A DNA stretch of 64,000 nt from Alteromonas profundi (GTDB lineage Bacteria > Pseudomonadota > Gammaproteobacteria > Enterobacterales > Alteromonadaceae): positions 248,001 through 312,000 of the forward strand of contig NZ_JAAAWN010000001.1 of NCBI RefSeq assembly GCF_010500865.1, read 5' to 3'. Positions 18,140 through 28,508 of the stretch are shown here, piece after piece. How positions within the stretch are numbered: position 1 is the stretch's first letter; each line of letters begins with the position of its first letter. The translations under genes were made by a program, and so were the position numbers. Below the pieces are notes generated by a model that worked only from the letters and a program-made list of their open reading frames with translations, was not told the origin of the DNA and searched no databases.

Positions 18140-19012
18140 ATGGCAGTGACTGCAGCACTAGTTAAAGAACTGCGCGAACGTACGGGCGCAGGTATGCTGG
18201 ATTGTAAAAAAGCCCTGGTTGAGACGGATGGTGACATTGAACTAGCCATTGAAAACATGCGTAAATCAGGTCAGGCAAAAGCCGCTAAGAAAGCTGGCCG
18301 TATCGCCGCTGAAGGTGTAATCCTTACTAAAGTTGAAGATGGTCGTGCGACTATGCTTGAGCTTAACTGTGAAACTGACTTCGTTGCACGCGACGAAAGT
18401 TTCCTTAAATTTGGTAACGATTTGCTAGAACTGGCTTCTGCAAACAATATCAACGACATCGATGCACTTAATGCTGCTGAACTAAACGGCGTTAAAGTAA
18501 GCGAAGCACGTGATACTTTGGTTGCTAAAATTGGTGAAAACATCTCTCCACGTCGCGTTATCAACGTGGAAGGCGAAACACTAGGTGCATACGTACACGG
18601 TGCGCGTATTGGTGTTATCTCTATCCTTACTGGTGGCGATCAAGAACTAGCTAAAGACGTAGCAATGCACGTTGCTGCTGCTAGCCCGCAGTATGTTAAG
18701 CCAGAAAATGTTCCTGCTGAAGTAGTAGAAAAAGAGAAAGAAATCCAAATCGATATCGCTATGCAGTCTGGTAAGCCAGCTGACATCGCTGAGAAAATGG
18801 TTGCAGGCCGCATGAAGAAGTTTACTGGTGAAGTAAGCCTAACTGGTCAGCCTTTCGTTAAAGATCCTTCAATGAGCGTTGCTGAGTTGCTTAAAAACAA
18901 CAATGCTGACGTAATCAACTTCGTACGTTTCGAAGTAGGTGAAGGTATCGAGAAGAAAACTGAAGACTTCGCAGCAGAAGTTGCAGCGCAAATGGAAGCG
19001 GCCAAGAAATAA
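18140..19012 (+). CDS. tsf: Elongation factor Ts
   Basis: The 290-aa guanine-nucleotide exchange factor regenerates EF-Tu-GTP. The N-terminal UBA-like domain with [16 protein letters not shown] is followed by the TDFVA motif ([13 protein letters not shown]), which contacts the EF-Tu nucleotide site. The dimerisation and C-terminal modules ([21 protein letters not shown]) are complete. It is the second gene of rpsB-tsf, behind a terminator-like hairpin. A strong terminator follows. Confidence 0.98.
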   Translation: MAVTAALVKELRERTGAGMLDCKKALVETDGDIELAIENMRKSGQAKAAKKAGRIAAEGVILTKVEDGRATMLELNCETDFVARDESFLKFGNDLLELASANNINDIDALNAAELNGVKVSEARDTLVAKIGENISPRRVINVEGETLGAYVHGARIGVISILTGGDQELAKDVAMHVAAASPQYVKPENVPAEVVEKEKEIQIDIAMQSGKPADIAEKMVAGRMKKFTGEVSLTGQPFVKDPSMSVAELLKNNNADVINFVRFEVGEGIEKKTEDFAAEVAAQMEAAKK

Positions 19013-19057
19013 TTGGGCGTTTGTCTTTTGCATTCTGCGAATGTCAGATAAACTAAG

Positions 19058-19081
19058 GCACCTCTTCGGAGGTGCTTTTTT
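19058..19081 (+). terminator. Rho-independent terminator after tsf
   Basis: Stem GCACCTC/GAGGTGC with a TTCG tetraloop is followed by six T residues, 46 bp after the tsf stop. It separates rpsB-tsf from pyrH. Confidence 0.93.
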
Positions 19082-19206
19082 ATAGCTGTGCCCCGCAGAT
19101 ACAGGTCGCAGAAGCATTTTGTCCTATTCTTTTTCGCTGTTCATTTGACAATCTAGATGCTAGAAAAGGAATACGACAAGATGGGTTTACGAGGACATAT
19201 CGAATA

Positions 19207-19944
19207 ATGAGTATCACACCGAAATCAGCGTACCGACGCATTCTGTTAAAGCTTAGTGGTGAAGCCCTAATGGGTGATGAAGGCTTTGGCATCGACCCTA
19301 AAGTGCTCGACCGTATGGCGCAAGAAATCAAGGAATTGGTGGAACTGGGCGTACAAGTGGGCTTAGTGATTGGCGGAGGCAACCTATTTCGTGGAGAAGG
19401 GTTAGCTAAAGCCGGTATGAACCGCGTGGTAGGTGACCACATGGGTATGCTTGCTACCGTGATGAATGGTTTGGCAATGCGTGATGCCCTTCACCGTGCG
19501 TTTGTAAATGCACGCATGATGTCAGCGATTCCTCTTAACGGGGTTTGTGATGCATATAACTGGGCTGAAGCAATTAGCTTGTTAAAGTCTGGTCGTGTTG
19601 TTATCTTTTCCGCCGGCACCGGCAACCCATTTTTCACCACTGACTCGGCAGCCTGCCTACGCGGGATTGAAATAGAAGCCGATGCAGTTTTAAAAGCCAC
19701 TAAGGTAGATGGCGTTTATAGTGATGACCCGGTTAAAAACCCTGAGGCTACTTTATATAAACAGCTTAGCTATCAAGAGGTTCTTGAAAAAGAACTAAAA
19801 GTGATGGATTTATCAGCCTTTACGTTAGCGCGTGATCATGGCCTTCCCATTCGTGTCTTTAATATGAATAAGCCTGGTTGCTTAAAGCGCGTTGTTATGG
19901 GTGAGCAAGAAGGCACGCTCATCAGCCATATTGGCAATGATTAA
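19207..19944 (+). CDS. pyrH: Uridylate kinase (UMP kinase)
   Basis: The 245-aa hexameric kinase converts UMP to UDP. The start is the ATG at 19207 ([20 protein letters not shown]), which gives the family length; the upstream in-frame sequence contains the tsf terminator and is not coding. Motifs include [18 protein letters not shown] and [20 protein letters not shown] for nucleotide binding. Neighbours pyrH-frr-uppS-cdsA-dxr form a conserved operon, frr starting 22 bp later. Confidence 0.97.
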   Translation: MSITPKSAYRRILLKLSGEALMGDEGFGIDPKVLDRMAQEIKELVELGVQVGLVIGGGNLFRGEGLAKAGMNRVVGDHMGMLATVMNGLAMRDALHRAFVNARMMSAIPLNGVCDAYNWAEAISLLKSGRVVIFSAGTGNPFFTTDSAACLRGIEIEADAVLKATKVDGVYSDDPVKNPEATLYKQLSYQEVLEKELKVMDLSAFTLARDHGLPIRVFNMNKPGCLKRVVMGEQEGTLISHIGND

Positions 19945-19966
19945 TTAGAAAATAGGAAATATTACT

Positions 19967-20524
19967 GTGATTGATGAAATAGAATTAGATGCGCAAGAGC
20001 GTATGGAAAAAAGCATCAGTGCACTGAAAAGTCAGTTTAGCAAGATTCGCACAGGGCGCGCACACCCAAGTTTACTTGACGGTATTATGGTGCCTTATTA
20101 TGGTACCGACACGCCCTTAAAGCAGGTAGCGAATGTAATTGCTGAAGACAGCCGTACACTGGCGCTTACTGTGTTTGATAAGAGCGCTATTCAGGCGGTA
20201 GAAAAAGCAATTATGCAGTCGGACTTGGGCTTAAACCCAATGAGCGCTGGTGGTTCTATTCGAATTCCACTACCGCCATTAACAGAAGAGCGCCGTAAAG
20301 ACTTAATTCGTGTTGTGCGTAACGAAGCGGAAGGCGGTCGTGTGGCCATTCGCAATATCCGACGCGATGCCAATAGCGACGTTAAAGATTTGCTTAAAGA
20401 AAAAGAAATAAGCGAAGATGAAAGCCGCGCAGCTGAAGAAAATATTCAGTCTATTACCAATGACTTCATTAAGAAAGTTGACAGCATGCTTGCTGATAAA
20501 GAAAAAGAACTAATGGAAGTGTAA
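19967..20524 (+). CDS. frr: Ribosome recycling factor
   Basis: The 185-aa tRNA-mimic protein, with EF-G, splits ribosomes after termination. It starts at GTG 19967 ([15 protein letters not shown]). The three-helix bundle includes [12 protein letters not shown] and [20 protein letters not shown]. The length matches the family. A TAGGAAA ribosome site precedes it. It lies between pyrH and uppS with an 8-bp gap to the latter. Confidence 0.97.
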   Translation: MIDEIELDAQERMEKSISALKSQFSKIRTGRAHPSLLDGIMVPYYGTDTPLKQVANVIAEDSRTLALTVFDKSAIQAVEKAIMQSDLGLNPMSAGGSIRIPLPPLTEERRKDLIRVVRNEAEGGRVAIRNIRRDANSDVKDLLKEKEISEDESRAAEENIQSITNDFIKKVDSMLADKEKELMEV

Positions 20525-20532
20525 TTAGTATT

Positions 20533-21315
20533 ATGATTGGGAAGCCGTCAAACGCGGCCAACACGACTCAAACGGTAGAGCCAGCACCTGTTGCTGGCCC
20601 TAACCATGTTGCCATCATTATGGATGGCAATGGTCGTTGGGCGCAAAAGAAAGGGAAGATTCGTACTTTCGGACACAAAGCTGGTGTTGAGTCGGTGAGA
20701 GCAGCGGTAAGATTTGCCCGCAAAGCGAACATACAATCACTTACACTGTTTGCATTTTCTAGTGAAAACTGGAAACGTCCTGAAGAAGAGGTCAGTGTCC
20801 TAATGGAGCTGTTTAACTTAGTTTTAAACAGTGAAGCTAAACGGCTGCATAAAAATGGCGTGCGCTTGAAAGTTATCGGCGACGTTAGTGCTTTTGATAG
20901 CAAGCTGGTTGAAAAGATCCGAAAAGCTGAAGCGATGACGGAAAATAACCAAGATCTTGTGTTAAACATCGCCGCTAATTATGGTGGCAGATGGGACATT
21001 GTAAACGCGGCGAAAGTTGTCGCTCAGCACGTTGCAACGGGCGAAATGCGCGTTGACGATATTAACGAAGATACTTTTTCCACGCATATTTCTACTGCCA
21101 AACTTCCTGAATTAGACTTGCTTATCCGCACTGGCGGTGAGCACCGCATTAGTAACTTTTTGCTATGGCAGTGTGCCTATGCGGAATTATTCTTCACTGA
21201 TGTATTATGGCCTGACTTCAATGAAGAAGTGTTTCAATTGGCCGTAGACGATTTCAATGTTCGCCAGCGCCGATTTGGGCTAACCGGTGAGCAACTCCTT
21301 ACCCCCGGCAGTTAG
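20533..21315 (+). CDS. uppS: Undecaprenyl diphosphate synthase (cis-prenyltransferase)
   Basis: The 260-aa enzyme adds eight isoprene units to FPP to make the C55 carrier for peptidoglycan. The catalytic Asp lies in [14 protein letters not shown] (about 25-38). [11 protein letters not shown] and the C-terminal [19 protein letters not shown] and [15 protein letters not shown] blocks are intact. The first ~24 residues are a variable extension. It belongs to the pyrH-frr-uppS-cdsA-dxr operon. Confidence 0.97.
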   Translation: MIGKPSNAANTTQTVEPAPVAGPNHVAIIMDGNGRWAQKKGKIRTFGHKAGVESVRAAVRFARKANIQSLTLFAFSSENWKRPEEEVSVLMELFNLVLNSEAKRLHKNGVRLKVIGDVSAFDSKLVEKIRKAEAMTENNQDLVLNIAANYGGRWDIVNAAKVVAQHVATGEMRVDDINEDTFSTHISTAKLPELDLLIRTGGEHRISNFLLWQCAYAELFFTDVLWPDFNEEVFQLAVDDFNVRQRRFGLTGEQLLTPGS

Positions 21316-21369
21316 TAAAATGCACACGGGCAAAAGGGCCAACCTGCACACAGGAGCCGAGCGCCAAAT

Positions 21370-22233
21370 ATGCTAAAACAACGAATAATAACCGCATTAA
21401 TTCTTGCGCCTTCCGCGCTTTTCGCCATTTTATATTTACCTATTTTTTGGTTTGAAATTGCTATATCTGGCGTAGTAGCTATAGGTGCCTACGAGTGGGC
21501 TAACATGTCTGGTATTTGCCAGCGCCCTCAAAAACTGGTGTTTATGGCAATTGCCTTTGCCATTTGTATTGCTTTGTCTTTGTACGTCAATGCCAATGTT
21601 ATTTGGTATCAGGGGCAACTTCATGGGCTTTACCGCTTTATTTTAGGGGTAGCCACCATATGGTGGATAGTGTCCTTGTTTATGGTACTGGCCTATCCTA
21701 AATACACGGCCTTTTGGCGCAATAGCCGCGCTATACGCATGCTTTTTGGTTTACTTACGCTTATTCCTACTTGGGTAGCCGTTATTGCGCTTAGAACAAG
21801 CCTTTACGATGTAGACCCTCTCTATGGTGCCTCTCTTATTTTCTACGTGTTGGGTATTGTATGGGCCGCAGATATCGGTGCTTTTTTTGTTGGGGTTAAG
21901 TTTGGTCGTCATAAGCTGCGCCCGAATGTGTCTCCAGGTAAAAGTTTAGAAGGCCTATTAGGGGGCATAGCGGCCTCTTTCGCGATTATCGCTTTTGCCG
22001 CACTTCACTATCAGGTAGAGCCATCGCGCATTGTACTGCATTTGGTTATTGGGGGCGTTACCGTGGCAGTGTCTGCGTTAGGCGATTTAAACGAGAGTAT
22101 GCTTAAGCGTTGTGCCGGTATTAAAGACAGCGGGCGAATTCTTCCAGGCCACGGTGGCGTACTCGATCGTATCGATAGTTTAACGGCCGCATTTCCTGTT
22201 TTTGCGTTTTGTTATGTAACGTGGATGGCATGA
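21370..22233 (+). CDS. cdsA: Phosphatidate cytidylyltransferase
   Basis: The 287-aa polytopic inner-membrane enzyme makes CDP-diacylglycerol, the precursor of all phospholipids. About eight hydrophobic segments are visible. The C-terminal CTP_transf_1 signature SALGDLNESMLKRCAGIKD and LPGHGGVLDRIDS is present with its conserved acidic residues. In the usual signature the first block reads GDLxESxxKR, which matches. Its stop codon overlaps the dxr start. Confidence 0.96.
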   Translation: MLKQRIITALILAPSALFAILYLPIFWFEIAISGVVAIGAYEWANMSGICQRPQKLVFMAIAFAICIALSLYVNANVIWYQGQLHGLYRFILGVATIWWIVSLFMVLAYPKYTAFWRNSRAIRMLFGLLTLIPTWVAVIALRTSLYDVDPLYGASLIFYVLGIVWAADIGAFFVGVKFGRHKLRPNVSPGKSLEGLLGGIAASFAIIAFAALHYQVEPSRIVLHLVIGGVTVAVSALGDLNESMLKRCAGIKDSGRILPGHGGVLDRIDSLTAAFPVFAFCYVTWMA

Positions 22234-23420
22234 TGCAAACCATTACTGTTTTGGGCGCAACGGGCTCAATTGGGTGTAGTACGTTAGATGTTGTACAGCG
22301 CCACCCAGAGCGTTTTCGCGTATTTGCGATAACAGGCAATGCACAAGTTGATTTACTGATGCGCCAAGCATGTCAGTGTGCCCCGCGGTATGTGGTAGTG
22401 GCTGATGAGCAGTATTATGCTAAAGCCGTTGAACTGGCAGCGAAATACCAGGTAACGGCGGAAATACTTTGTGGCGCTAAAGCCTTAGAAGATGTGGCGT
22501 GTGCTGGCGAAGTGGATGCTGTTATGGCAGCTATCGTTGGTGCAGCTGGCCTGTTACCTACCTTAAGTGCGGTGAAAGCTGGCAAGAAGGTATTGTTGGC
22601 AAACAAAGAAGCACTGGTTATGTCAGGGGCGTTATTTATCGAGGCTGCAAATCAAAGTGGCGCTGACATATTACCCATAGATAGCGAGCACAACGCTATT
22701 TTCCAGTGCCTCCCCGATAATTTTCAATACGGCAACCTATCTCAGTCGGGTATAAGTCGTATCCTTCTTACCGGTTCAGGGGGCCCATTTCGAGAACGCC
22801 CCCTTGAAAGCTTTTCATCAATCACGGTGGACGAAGCGAGCACGCATCCCAACTGGTCGATGGGGCGAAAGATTACTATCGATTCAGCAACCATGATGAA
22901 CAAGGGGCTGGAGTTTATTGAAGCATGTTGGTTGTTTGGTGCTAAAGCAAAAGATATAGAAGTAGTTATCCATCCGCAGAGCATCATTCATTCGATGGTG
23001 CAATACGTAGACGGCTCGGTGATTGCGCAGATGGGCAACCCAGATATGCGCACACCCATTGCCTATGGTCTTGCCCACCCAGCGCGTATTGAAGCGGGGG
23101 TTGCCCCGCTGGATTTCGCTGATATGGCAAACTTCAGCTTTCAGCCTCCCTGTTATGAACGCTATCCTAATTTAAAATTGGCCATTGAAGCTTGTGAAGA
23201 AGGGCAAGCTGCAACTACGCGGCTAAACGCGGCGAATGAAGTGGCGGTGGCACACTTTTTAGATGGCCACATTGGCTTTTGTGATATTGCTAAAGTGAAT
23301 GAAGAGACGCTAAATAAAATGGAACAAGTGTCAGTTTCATCTCTCCAACAAATAGTAGAACAGGATGCCATCGCACGCGATGTCGCGACAGCCATTATTA
23401 AAGGTAAGTTTGCATGTTAG
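22230..23420 (+). CDS. dxr: 1-deoxy-D-xylulose 5-phosphate reductoisomerase
   Basis: The 396-aa enzyme performs the first committed step of the MEP isoprenoid pathway. The NADPH-binding motif GATGSIGCSTL is at the N-terminus. The metal site is in LPIDSEHNAIFQ, and the substrate loops are in GSGGPFRE and MNKGLEFIEACWLF. The start is ATG 22230, overlapping the cdsA stop by 4 bp (a second ATG follows at once); the frame continues upstream only inside cdsA. It overlaps rseP by 7 bp. Confidence 0.97.
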   Translation: MMQTITVLGATGSIGCSTLDVVQRHPERFRVFAITGNAQVDLLMRQACQCAPRYVVVADEQYYAKAVELAAKYQVTAEILCGAKALEDVACAGEVDAVMAAIVGAAGLLPTLSAVKAGKKVLLANKEALVMSGALFIEAANQSGADILPIDSEHNAIFQCLPDNFQYGNLSQSGISRILLTGSGGPFRERPLESFSSITVDEASTHPNWSMGRKITIDSATMMNKGLEFIEACWLFGAKAKDIEVVIHPQSIIHSMVQYVDGSVIAQMGNPDMRTPIAYGLAHPARIEAGVAPLDFADMANFSFQPPCYERYPNLKLAIEACEEGQAATTRLNAANEVAVAHFLDGHIGFCDIAKVNEETLNKMEQVSVSSLQQIVEQDAIARDVATAIIKGKFAC

Positions 23421-24766
23421 GTTTTTTGTGGAGTCTTGGCGCTTTCATTGTTGCGTTAGGTATATTAGTGGCTGTTCACGAGTGGGGGCATTTCTATGTT
23501 GCCCGCTTATGTGGCGTTCAGGTAGAACGTTTTTCTATTGGCTTTGGTAAGCCGCTGTGGCGCCGAGTGGGTAAATCTGGCACCGAATATGTTATCGCTA
23601 TGATCCCTCTGGGCGGCTATGTAAGAATGCTAGATGGTAGGATTGATGACGTACCACCAGAGCTAGAACATAAAGCCTTTAATCATAAATCAGTATTTCA
23701 GCGCATGGCCATAATCGCGGCAGGCCCAGGGGTGAATTTTATTTTCGCCTTTTTTGCGTTATGGCTCATGTTTTTGGTGGGGTTACAAACCGTAAAACCG
23801 GTTATTCAAAACGTTAAACCCGACAGTATTGCTGCTATAGCAGGCGTTAGTGAAGGGGATGAGTTTTTAAAAGTCGGCGATAGAGCCACTCCCGATTGGG
23901 AAGCAGTAAACCTAGAAATGGTGTCGCGTATAGGCCAAGAAGAAGCGCTCGTTACGCTACTTACACCAAACAATGGTGAAAAAGTCGTTACATTTACACT
24001 TGATAATTGGAACTTTGATCCTGATAGCGAGTCTCCATTAAGCAGCTTAGGGATAACCCCTTATCGCCCTACACCAACTCTCAATGTAGGTTTTATTGGT
24101 GAAGGAAGCGCCGCTCAGCAAGCGGGGCTGCAAGTTGGTGACAAGTTAGTCGCCGTAAATGGCGAAGCATTATCTTCGTGGCAGGCTTTAGTCGATTTTA
24201 TTGTAGATAACCCTGCGAAAGAAATTGAACTAACAATTGAGCGAAGTGGTCAGCAACAACAGCTAAGGGCAACGATTGCCCAGCAAGATACGCCACAGGG
24301 GCAACGTGGGTATCTTGGCGTAAGTCCGACATTTGAGCCTTGGCCAGAGGGGTATGTGTTTACGCACCAATATGGCATAGTAGAGGCAATTGGGAAGTCA
24401 CTTGATAAAACGTGGCGTCTTATGACATTAAGTGTCGAAATGATAGGCAAGCTGATTACCGGCGATATATCGTTTAAAAATTTAAGCGGGCCTATTTCAA
24501 TCGCTCAAGGAGCAGGTACCAGTGCCGGTTACGGGCTGGCTTACTTTTTGAGTTTTCTTGCCTTAATTAGTGTGAATTTAGGCATAATTAATTTAGTACC
24601 CTTGCCCATGCTTGATGGGGGGCATTTGATGTTTTACACCATTGAATGGCTTACCGGAAAACCTGTACCTGAAGCGGCACAGGAGTGGGGTTACAGAATA
24701 GGTGGCGTGCTTCTGTTTATGATAATGGGTATCGCTATTATGAACGATATTGCTCGCATAGCCTGA
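23414..24766 (+). CDS. rseP: Site-2 protease RseP (sigma-E regulator)
   Basis: The 450-aa intramembrane zinc metalloprotease makes the second cut in anti-sigma factor RseA during envelope stress and clears signal-peptide remnants. The HEWGH zinc motif lies at residues 22-26 in the first membrane segment. Two PDZ domains follow at about 125-305, then the LDGGH motif near 400 and two C-terminal membrane segments. Length equals E. coli RseP. It lies in the usual place before bamA, starting inside the 3' end of dxr. Confidence 0.97.
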   Translation: MLGFLWSLGAFIVALGILVAVHEWGHFYVARLCGVQVERFSIGFGKPLWRRVGKSGTEYVIAMIPLGGYVRMLDGRIDDVPPELEHKAFNHKSVFQRMAIIAAGPGVNFIFAFFALWLMFLVGLQTVKPVIQNVKPDSIAAIAGVSEGDEFLKVGDRATPDWEAVNLEMVSRIGQEEALVTLLTPNNGEKVVTFTLDNWNFDPDSESPLSSLGITPYRPTPTLNVGFIGEGSAAQQAGLQVGDKLVAVNGEALSSWQALVDFIVDNPAKEIELTIERSGQQQQLRATIAQQDTPQGQRGYLGVSPTFEPWPEGYVFTHQYGIVEAIGKSLDKTWRLMTLSVEMIGKLITGDISFKNLSGPISIAQGAGTSAGYGLAYFLSFLALISVNLGIINLVPLPMLDGGHLMFYTIEWLTGKPVPEAAQEWGYRIGGVLLFMIMGIAIMNDIARIA

Positions 24767-24824
24767 TGAAATTCAGGTTTTTCAAAACAGCTAACATAAA
24801 ACGCGGCCAGGAAAAGAAAAATAG

Positions 24825-27302
24825 ATGAAGTTAAAACAGTTAGTAGCAGCCGGAGCCATTTTTTCCAGTGCTAGCTTTGCCAATGCTGCGGCGCAAAACA
24901 GTGAATTCGTTGTCGAAGATATTCGTGTAGAAGGACTCCAGCGAGTTGCACTTGGTGCAGCATTAACCTATTTGCCAGTGCAGGTAGGCGATGAGCTTAA
25001 TACTTTTCGGGTAACCCAACTTATCCGTTCTTTGTATTCCTCCACCCACTTCGAATATGTCGAAATAGCACGAGACGGGGGGACACTGATCGTACGTGTA
25101 TCTGAGCGTCCTACTATAAGTAATATCATTTACGACGGTAATGATGATATTAAAGACGAGCAGTTGCAGGAAAGTTTGGACGGCAACGGTATTCGCGTTG
25201 GTGAACCTCTCGATAAAACCGTTTTAACCTCTATTGAAAACGGTCTAAAGGATTTCTTTTACAGCATAGGTAAATATAACGCGGATGTAACCGCGATTAT
25301 TACGCCCTTGCCACGTAATCGTGTAGATTTGAAATTGCTTTTCGAAGAAGGCGATGCGGCGAAAATAGAACAAATTAATATCGTTGGTAACGAGGTGTTT
25401 TCTGATACCGAATTAATGGAACGATTTGAACTGCAATTTGATGCACCGTGGTGGGATTTTCTTTCAGAAACCCGCTATCAGCAACAAACATTGCAAGGTG
25501 ATATGGAAACCCTACGTAACCACTACTTAGACCGCGGTTATTTGCGCTTTAACGTAGATTCGACCCAGGTGTCCATGACGCCCGAAAAGTCAGGGATTTA
25601 CGTGGCGATGAATGTTACCGAGGGTGAACAGTACACTATTTCTGAGGTTGAGCTCGTAGGTGATGTTCTCGGCCACGAAGAATATATCGAACGTGTGCTC
25701 CCGTTAACGCCGGGTGAACTTTACAATCAGGCTGAAGTAACCTACACAGAAGAATTTATTAGTAAATACCTCGGGCGCTTTGGCTATGCTTATCCTACTG
25801 TAACCACAGTACCAGATATCAACGACGAAGATAAAACAGTAAAGCTGACCTTGTCGGTTGACCCAGGCAAGCGAATTTACGTGAACCGCATTAAGTTTAA
25901 CGGAAACGTAGTTACCGCTGATAGTGTATTGCGTCAAAACGTGAGCCAAATGGAAGGAACCTGGTTGTCTAACAACCTGTTGGAGTCGTCAAAAAATCAA
26001 CTTTCTCGTTTAACCTACATGGAAAACGTAGAATTCGATACTGTACGCCTTCCCGGACAAGACGACCTTGTTGATGTTAATTTTAACGTCAAAGAACAAC
26101 CTTCTGGTTCATTTAATGCCGGTATAGGTTATGGCGATCGTACTCAATTGAGCTTACAAGCTGGCATCCAGCAAGATAACTTCCTTGGTACCGGTAAGCG
26201 TTTAGGCTTAAACCTAAGCACGGTTTCGTATCAACGTTCGGCACAAGTAACATATAACGACCCTTATTTTACTATCGACGGTATCAGTTTAGGGGGCTCA
26301 CTAGGCTATAGTGAATTCGATGGCTCAGACTTTAACGTTATTCAATATAACTCTAAACAATGGTCTGTAGGCGCGAACATCGGCTACCCAATCAATGAGT
26401 TCAACCGTATCAACTTCGGCCTAACATACAGTAATGTCGAGCTATATAATCGGGGCTACTATGAACAAACCGAGCAATTCTATAACCAATTCTTAGATGG
26501 CGATGATCCTGATGCGCCAGTGAAGTACGATAGTTTTCTTGCTAGCGTTAGTTGGAGTAGAAGTACGCTAAACCGTGGCCTATTTCCAACAGCAGGTTCA
26601 TCACAGCGGGCATCGTTTAGTATTACTACACCAAACTCTGATGTGAACTACTTTAAGACGTTGTTTGATGGCAAGTGGTATTTCCCATTATCACGTAATC
26701 AGCGTTGGTCATTCCTAGCAAGAGTTCGTTTCGGTTATGGAAATGGTTATGGCGATAACAATGGTAACGAGCAAATATTGCCGTTTACTGAGAACTTTAC
26801 TGCCGGTGGGGCTGACTCACTTCGTGGCTTTGAAAACAACACAGTAGGGCCGCGCGGTATAATTAGGTCGACCAGTGGAACTACCACGGGGCCAAATGGA
26901 GAAGTTTATCCAAATGATCCAGCGGATGATTTTATTACCCTCTCTAGCCGAAGCTTAGGTGGTAACGCTATGGCACTAGGTGGTATAGAATTGATTGTCC
27001 CTACGCCGTTTGTTGAACCTGAAATGGATAACTCAGTACGTACGAGTTTGTTTGTGGATGTGGGTAACGTGTGGGATACTGAGTTCGATTACGACGAGTA
27101 CAAAGCTTTCGATCAAGCTTCTACACAATACGGAACCTTGATGGACTATTCCGATTGGAGCCTGTATCGTAGTTCTGCCGGTGTTTCGGTACAATGGATT
27201 TCACCGATGGGACCGATGGTGTTCAGTTTCTCGAAAGCAATACAACAACGCGACGGTGACGATGCTAAATTCTTCACCTTCAATATCGGTCAGACATTCT
27301 AA
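24825..27302 (+). CDS. bamA: Outer membrane protein assembly factor BamA
   Basis: The 825-aa core of the BAM complex folds beta-barrel proteins into the outer membrane. Residues 1-22 are a signal peptide (ending FANAAA). Five POTRA domains span about 28-425, beginning with FVVEDIRVEGLQRVALG. The 16-strand Omp85 barrel completes the protein, with the conserved barrel motifs around GGADSLRGFE and GPMVFSFSKA and the C-terminal FNIGQTF ending in Phe. It is followed by skp with a 62-bp gap. Confidence 0.97.
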   Translation: MKLKQLVAAGAIFSSASFANAAAQNSEFVVEDIRVEGLQRVALGAALTYLPVQVGDELNTFRVTQLIRSLYSSTHFEYVEIARDGGTLIVRVSERPTISNIIYDGNDDIKDEQLQESLDGNGIRVGEPLDKTVLTSIENGLKDFFYSIGKYNADVTAIITPLPRNRVDLKLLFEEGDAAKIEQINIVGNEVFSDTELMERFELQFDAPWWDFLSETRYQQQTLQGDMETLRNHYLDRGYLRFNVDSTQVSMTPEKSGIYVAMNVTEGEQYTISEVELVGDVLGHEEYIERVLPLTPGELYNQAEVTYTEEFISKYLGRFGYAYPTVTTVPDINDEDKTVKLTLSVDPGKRIYVNRIKFNGNVVTADSVLRQNVSQMEGTWLSNNLLESSKNQLSRLTYMENVEFDTVRLPGQDDLVDVNFNVKEQPSGSFNAGIGYGDRTQLSLQAGIQQDNFLGTGKRLGLNLSTVSYQRSAQVTYNDPYFTIDGISLGGSLGYSEFDGSDFNVIQYNSKQWSVGANIGYPINEFNRINFGLTYSNVELYNRGYYEQTEQFYNQFLDGDDPDAPVKYDSFLASVSWSRSTLNRGLFPTAGSSQRASFSITTPNSDVNYFKTLFDGKWYFPLSRNQRWSFLARVRFGYGNGYGDNNGNEQILPFTENFTAGGADSLRGFENNTVGPRGIIRSTSGTTTGPNGEVYPNDPADDFITLSSRSLGGNAMALGGIELIVPTPFVEPEMDNSVRTSLFVDVGNVWDTEFDYDEYKAFDQASTQYGTLMDYSDWSLYRSSAGVSVQWISPMGPMVFSFSKAIQQRDGDDAKFFTFNIGQTF

Positions 27303-27364
27303 ATACTAAACGGGGGATCGTATGCGGTTCGCCCAGATAAGAAGATGCATAAAAGGAGCTCCTT

Positions 27365-27880
27365 TTGAAACAGTTGGTTAAACATTTTGTTGCAGGCGCA
27401 ATGCTAAGTAGCGCGCTAGTAAGTACCTCAGTAATGGCAGAGCAGAAATTGGCTGTTGTAGATGTACAAGGTATTTTCCAGGCAATGCCGCAGGCTGCTG
27501 AAATACAAAACGCCATCCAAATGGAATTTAAAGATCAAATCGAAGAAGTTAATCAACTTCAAAGAGACGGTCAGTTCTATGCGGAACGTTTGCAACGTGA
27601 TGCTGCAACAATGAGCGAGCAGGAAAAGAAGGATCTTGAACAGAAAATTCTTACGGTTCGTGAGCAGTTATCTCAAAAAGCGCAGCCGCTACAACAGAAT
27701 ATTCAGCGTCGTAGTAACGAAGAGCGTAACAAGTTGTTAGGTCTTATAAAACAAGCCATCGACTCAGTTGCAGCGAAGCAAGGTTACGATCTAATCCTAA
27801 ACGCTAACGCTGTTGCGTTTGCAAACGATCAGATTGACCTATCAGAAGATGTGTTAGCGCAAGTTAGTAAAGCTAACTAA
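27365..27880 (+). CDS. skp: Periplasmic chaperone Skp (OmpH)
   Basis: The 171-aa trimeric chaperone holds unfolded outer-membrane proteins in the periplasm. It starts at a TTG (27365) after a strong AAGGAG site. Residues 1-25 form a signal peptide (LVSTSVMAEQ). A long charged helical hairpin rich in Gln, Glu and Arg follows (about 45-125), then the conserved QGYDLILNANAVAFAN end. It is placed after bamA as usual. Unusually, the next gene is fabZ rather than lpxD. Confidence 0.93.
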   Translation: MKQLVKHFVAGAMLSSALVSTSVMAEQKLAVVDVQGIFQAMPQAAEIQNAIQMEFKDQIEEVNQLQRDGQFYAERLQRDAATMSEQEKKDLEQKILTVREQLSQKAQPLQQNIQRRSNEERNKLLGLIKQAIDSVAAKQGYDLILNANAVAFANDQIDLSEDVLAQVSKAN

Positions 27881-27917
27881 TCGGTTACCACCGCTGGTAG
27901 GTAATGACTGGTTTTTT

Positions 27918-27959
27918 ATCAGACCAACGTCCGAAAGGGGTTGGTCTGATTTGTTTTTT
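27918..27959 (+). terminator. Rho-independent terminator after skp
   Basis: A perfect 11-bp stem ATCAGACCAAC/GTTGGTCTGAT (27918-27928, 27940-27950) is followed by TTGTTTTTT. It ends the rseP-bamA-skp unit. It lies exactly where lpxD is found in most relatives, so fabZ-lpxA-lpxB must use its own promoter within 27960-28055. Confidence 0.92.
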
Positions 27960-28055
27960 GCGCTTAACAGCGTATGGTTGCCGCCGTTTTGGTTTTTATA
28001 GGCGAGAGTGACCACATAATAAACAACGGTCATACTTGCGTTACAGGAGAAAATT

Positions 28056-28502
28056 TTGGCTACTTCACTCAATACCATTGATATTCAGGAAATTCTGTCG
28101 CTATTGCCCCACAGATATCCTTTTTTGTTGGTTGATCGTGTCACAGATTATGTTGTGGGTGAGTCTATCAAAGCGTATAAGAACATCACTATGAATGAGC
28201 CGTGTTTCACGGGGCATTTTCCTGGTCAGCCAATTTTCCCTGGGGTACTTATCCTTGAAGCGTTAGCACAAGCAGCTGGCGTTCTCGGTTTTAAAACCAT
28301 GGGTAATAGCGATCAGCTATACTTATATGCAGGAATAGATAACGCGCGATTTAAGCGTCCTGTTACTCCAGGCGATAAGCTGGAATTTGACGTGTGTTTG
28401 CTGAAAGAGCGCAGAGGGATTTGGAAATTTAAAGGTACTGCAAGTGTTGATGGAGAAGTCGCCTGCAGTGCAGAATTTATGTGTGCAATGAGAGAGAGAT
28501 AG
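28056..28502 (+). CDS. fabZ: 3-hydroxyacyl-ACP dehydratase FabZ
   Basis: The 148-aa hot-dog-fold dehydratase acts in fatty acid elongation on 3-hydroxyacyl-ACP and competes with LpxA for the same substrate. The catalytic His54 is in [14 protein letters not shown] and Glu68 in [12 protein letters not shown]. It begins at a TTG (28056) after ACAGGAG. lpxA follows after 6 bp. An 11-bp-stem terminator lies upstream, in the place of lpxD. Confidence 0.96.
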   Translation: MATSLNTIDIQEILSLLPHRYPFLLVDRVTDYVVGESIKAYKNITMNEPCFTGHFPGQPIFPGVLILEALAQAAGVLGFKTMGNSDQLYLYAGIDNARFKRPVTPGDKLEFDVCLLKERRGIWKFKGTASVDGEVACSAEFMCAMRER

Positions 28503-28508
28503 GATAAC

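Noticed and set aside
19072..19206. N-terminal extension of PyrH
   Set aside because: It would start inside the tsf terminator; the conserved start is ATG 19207.
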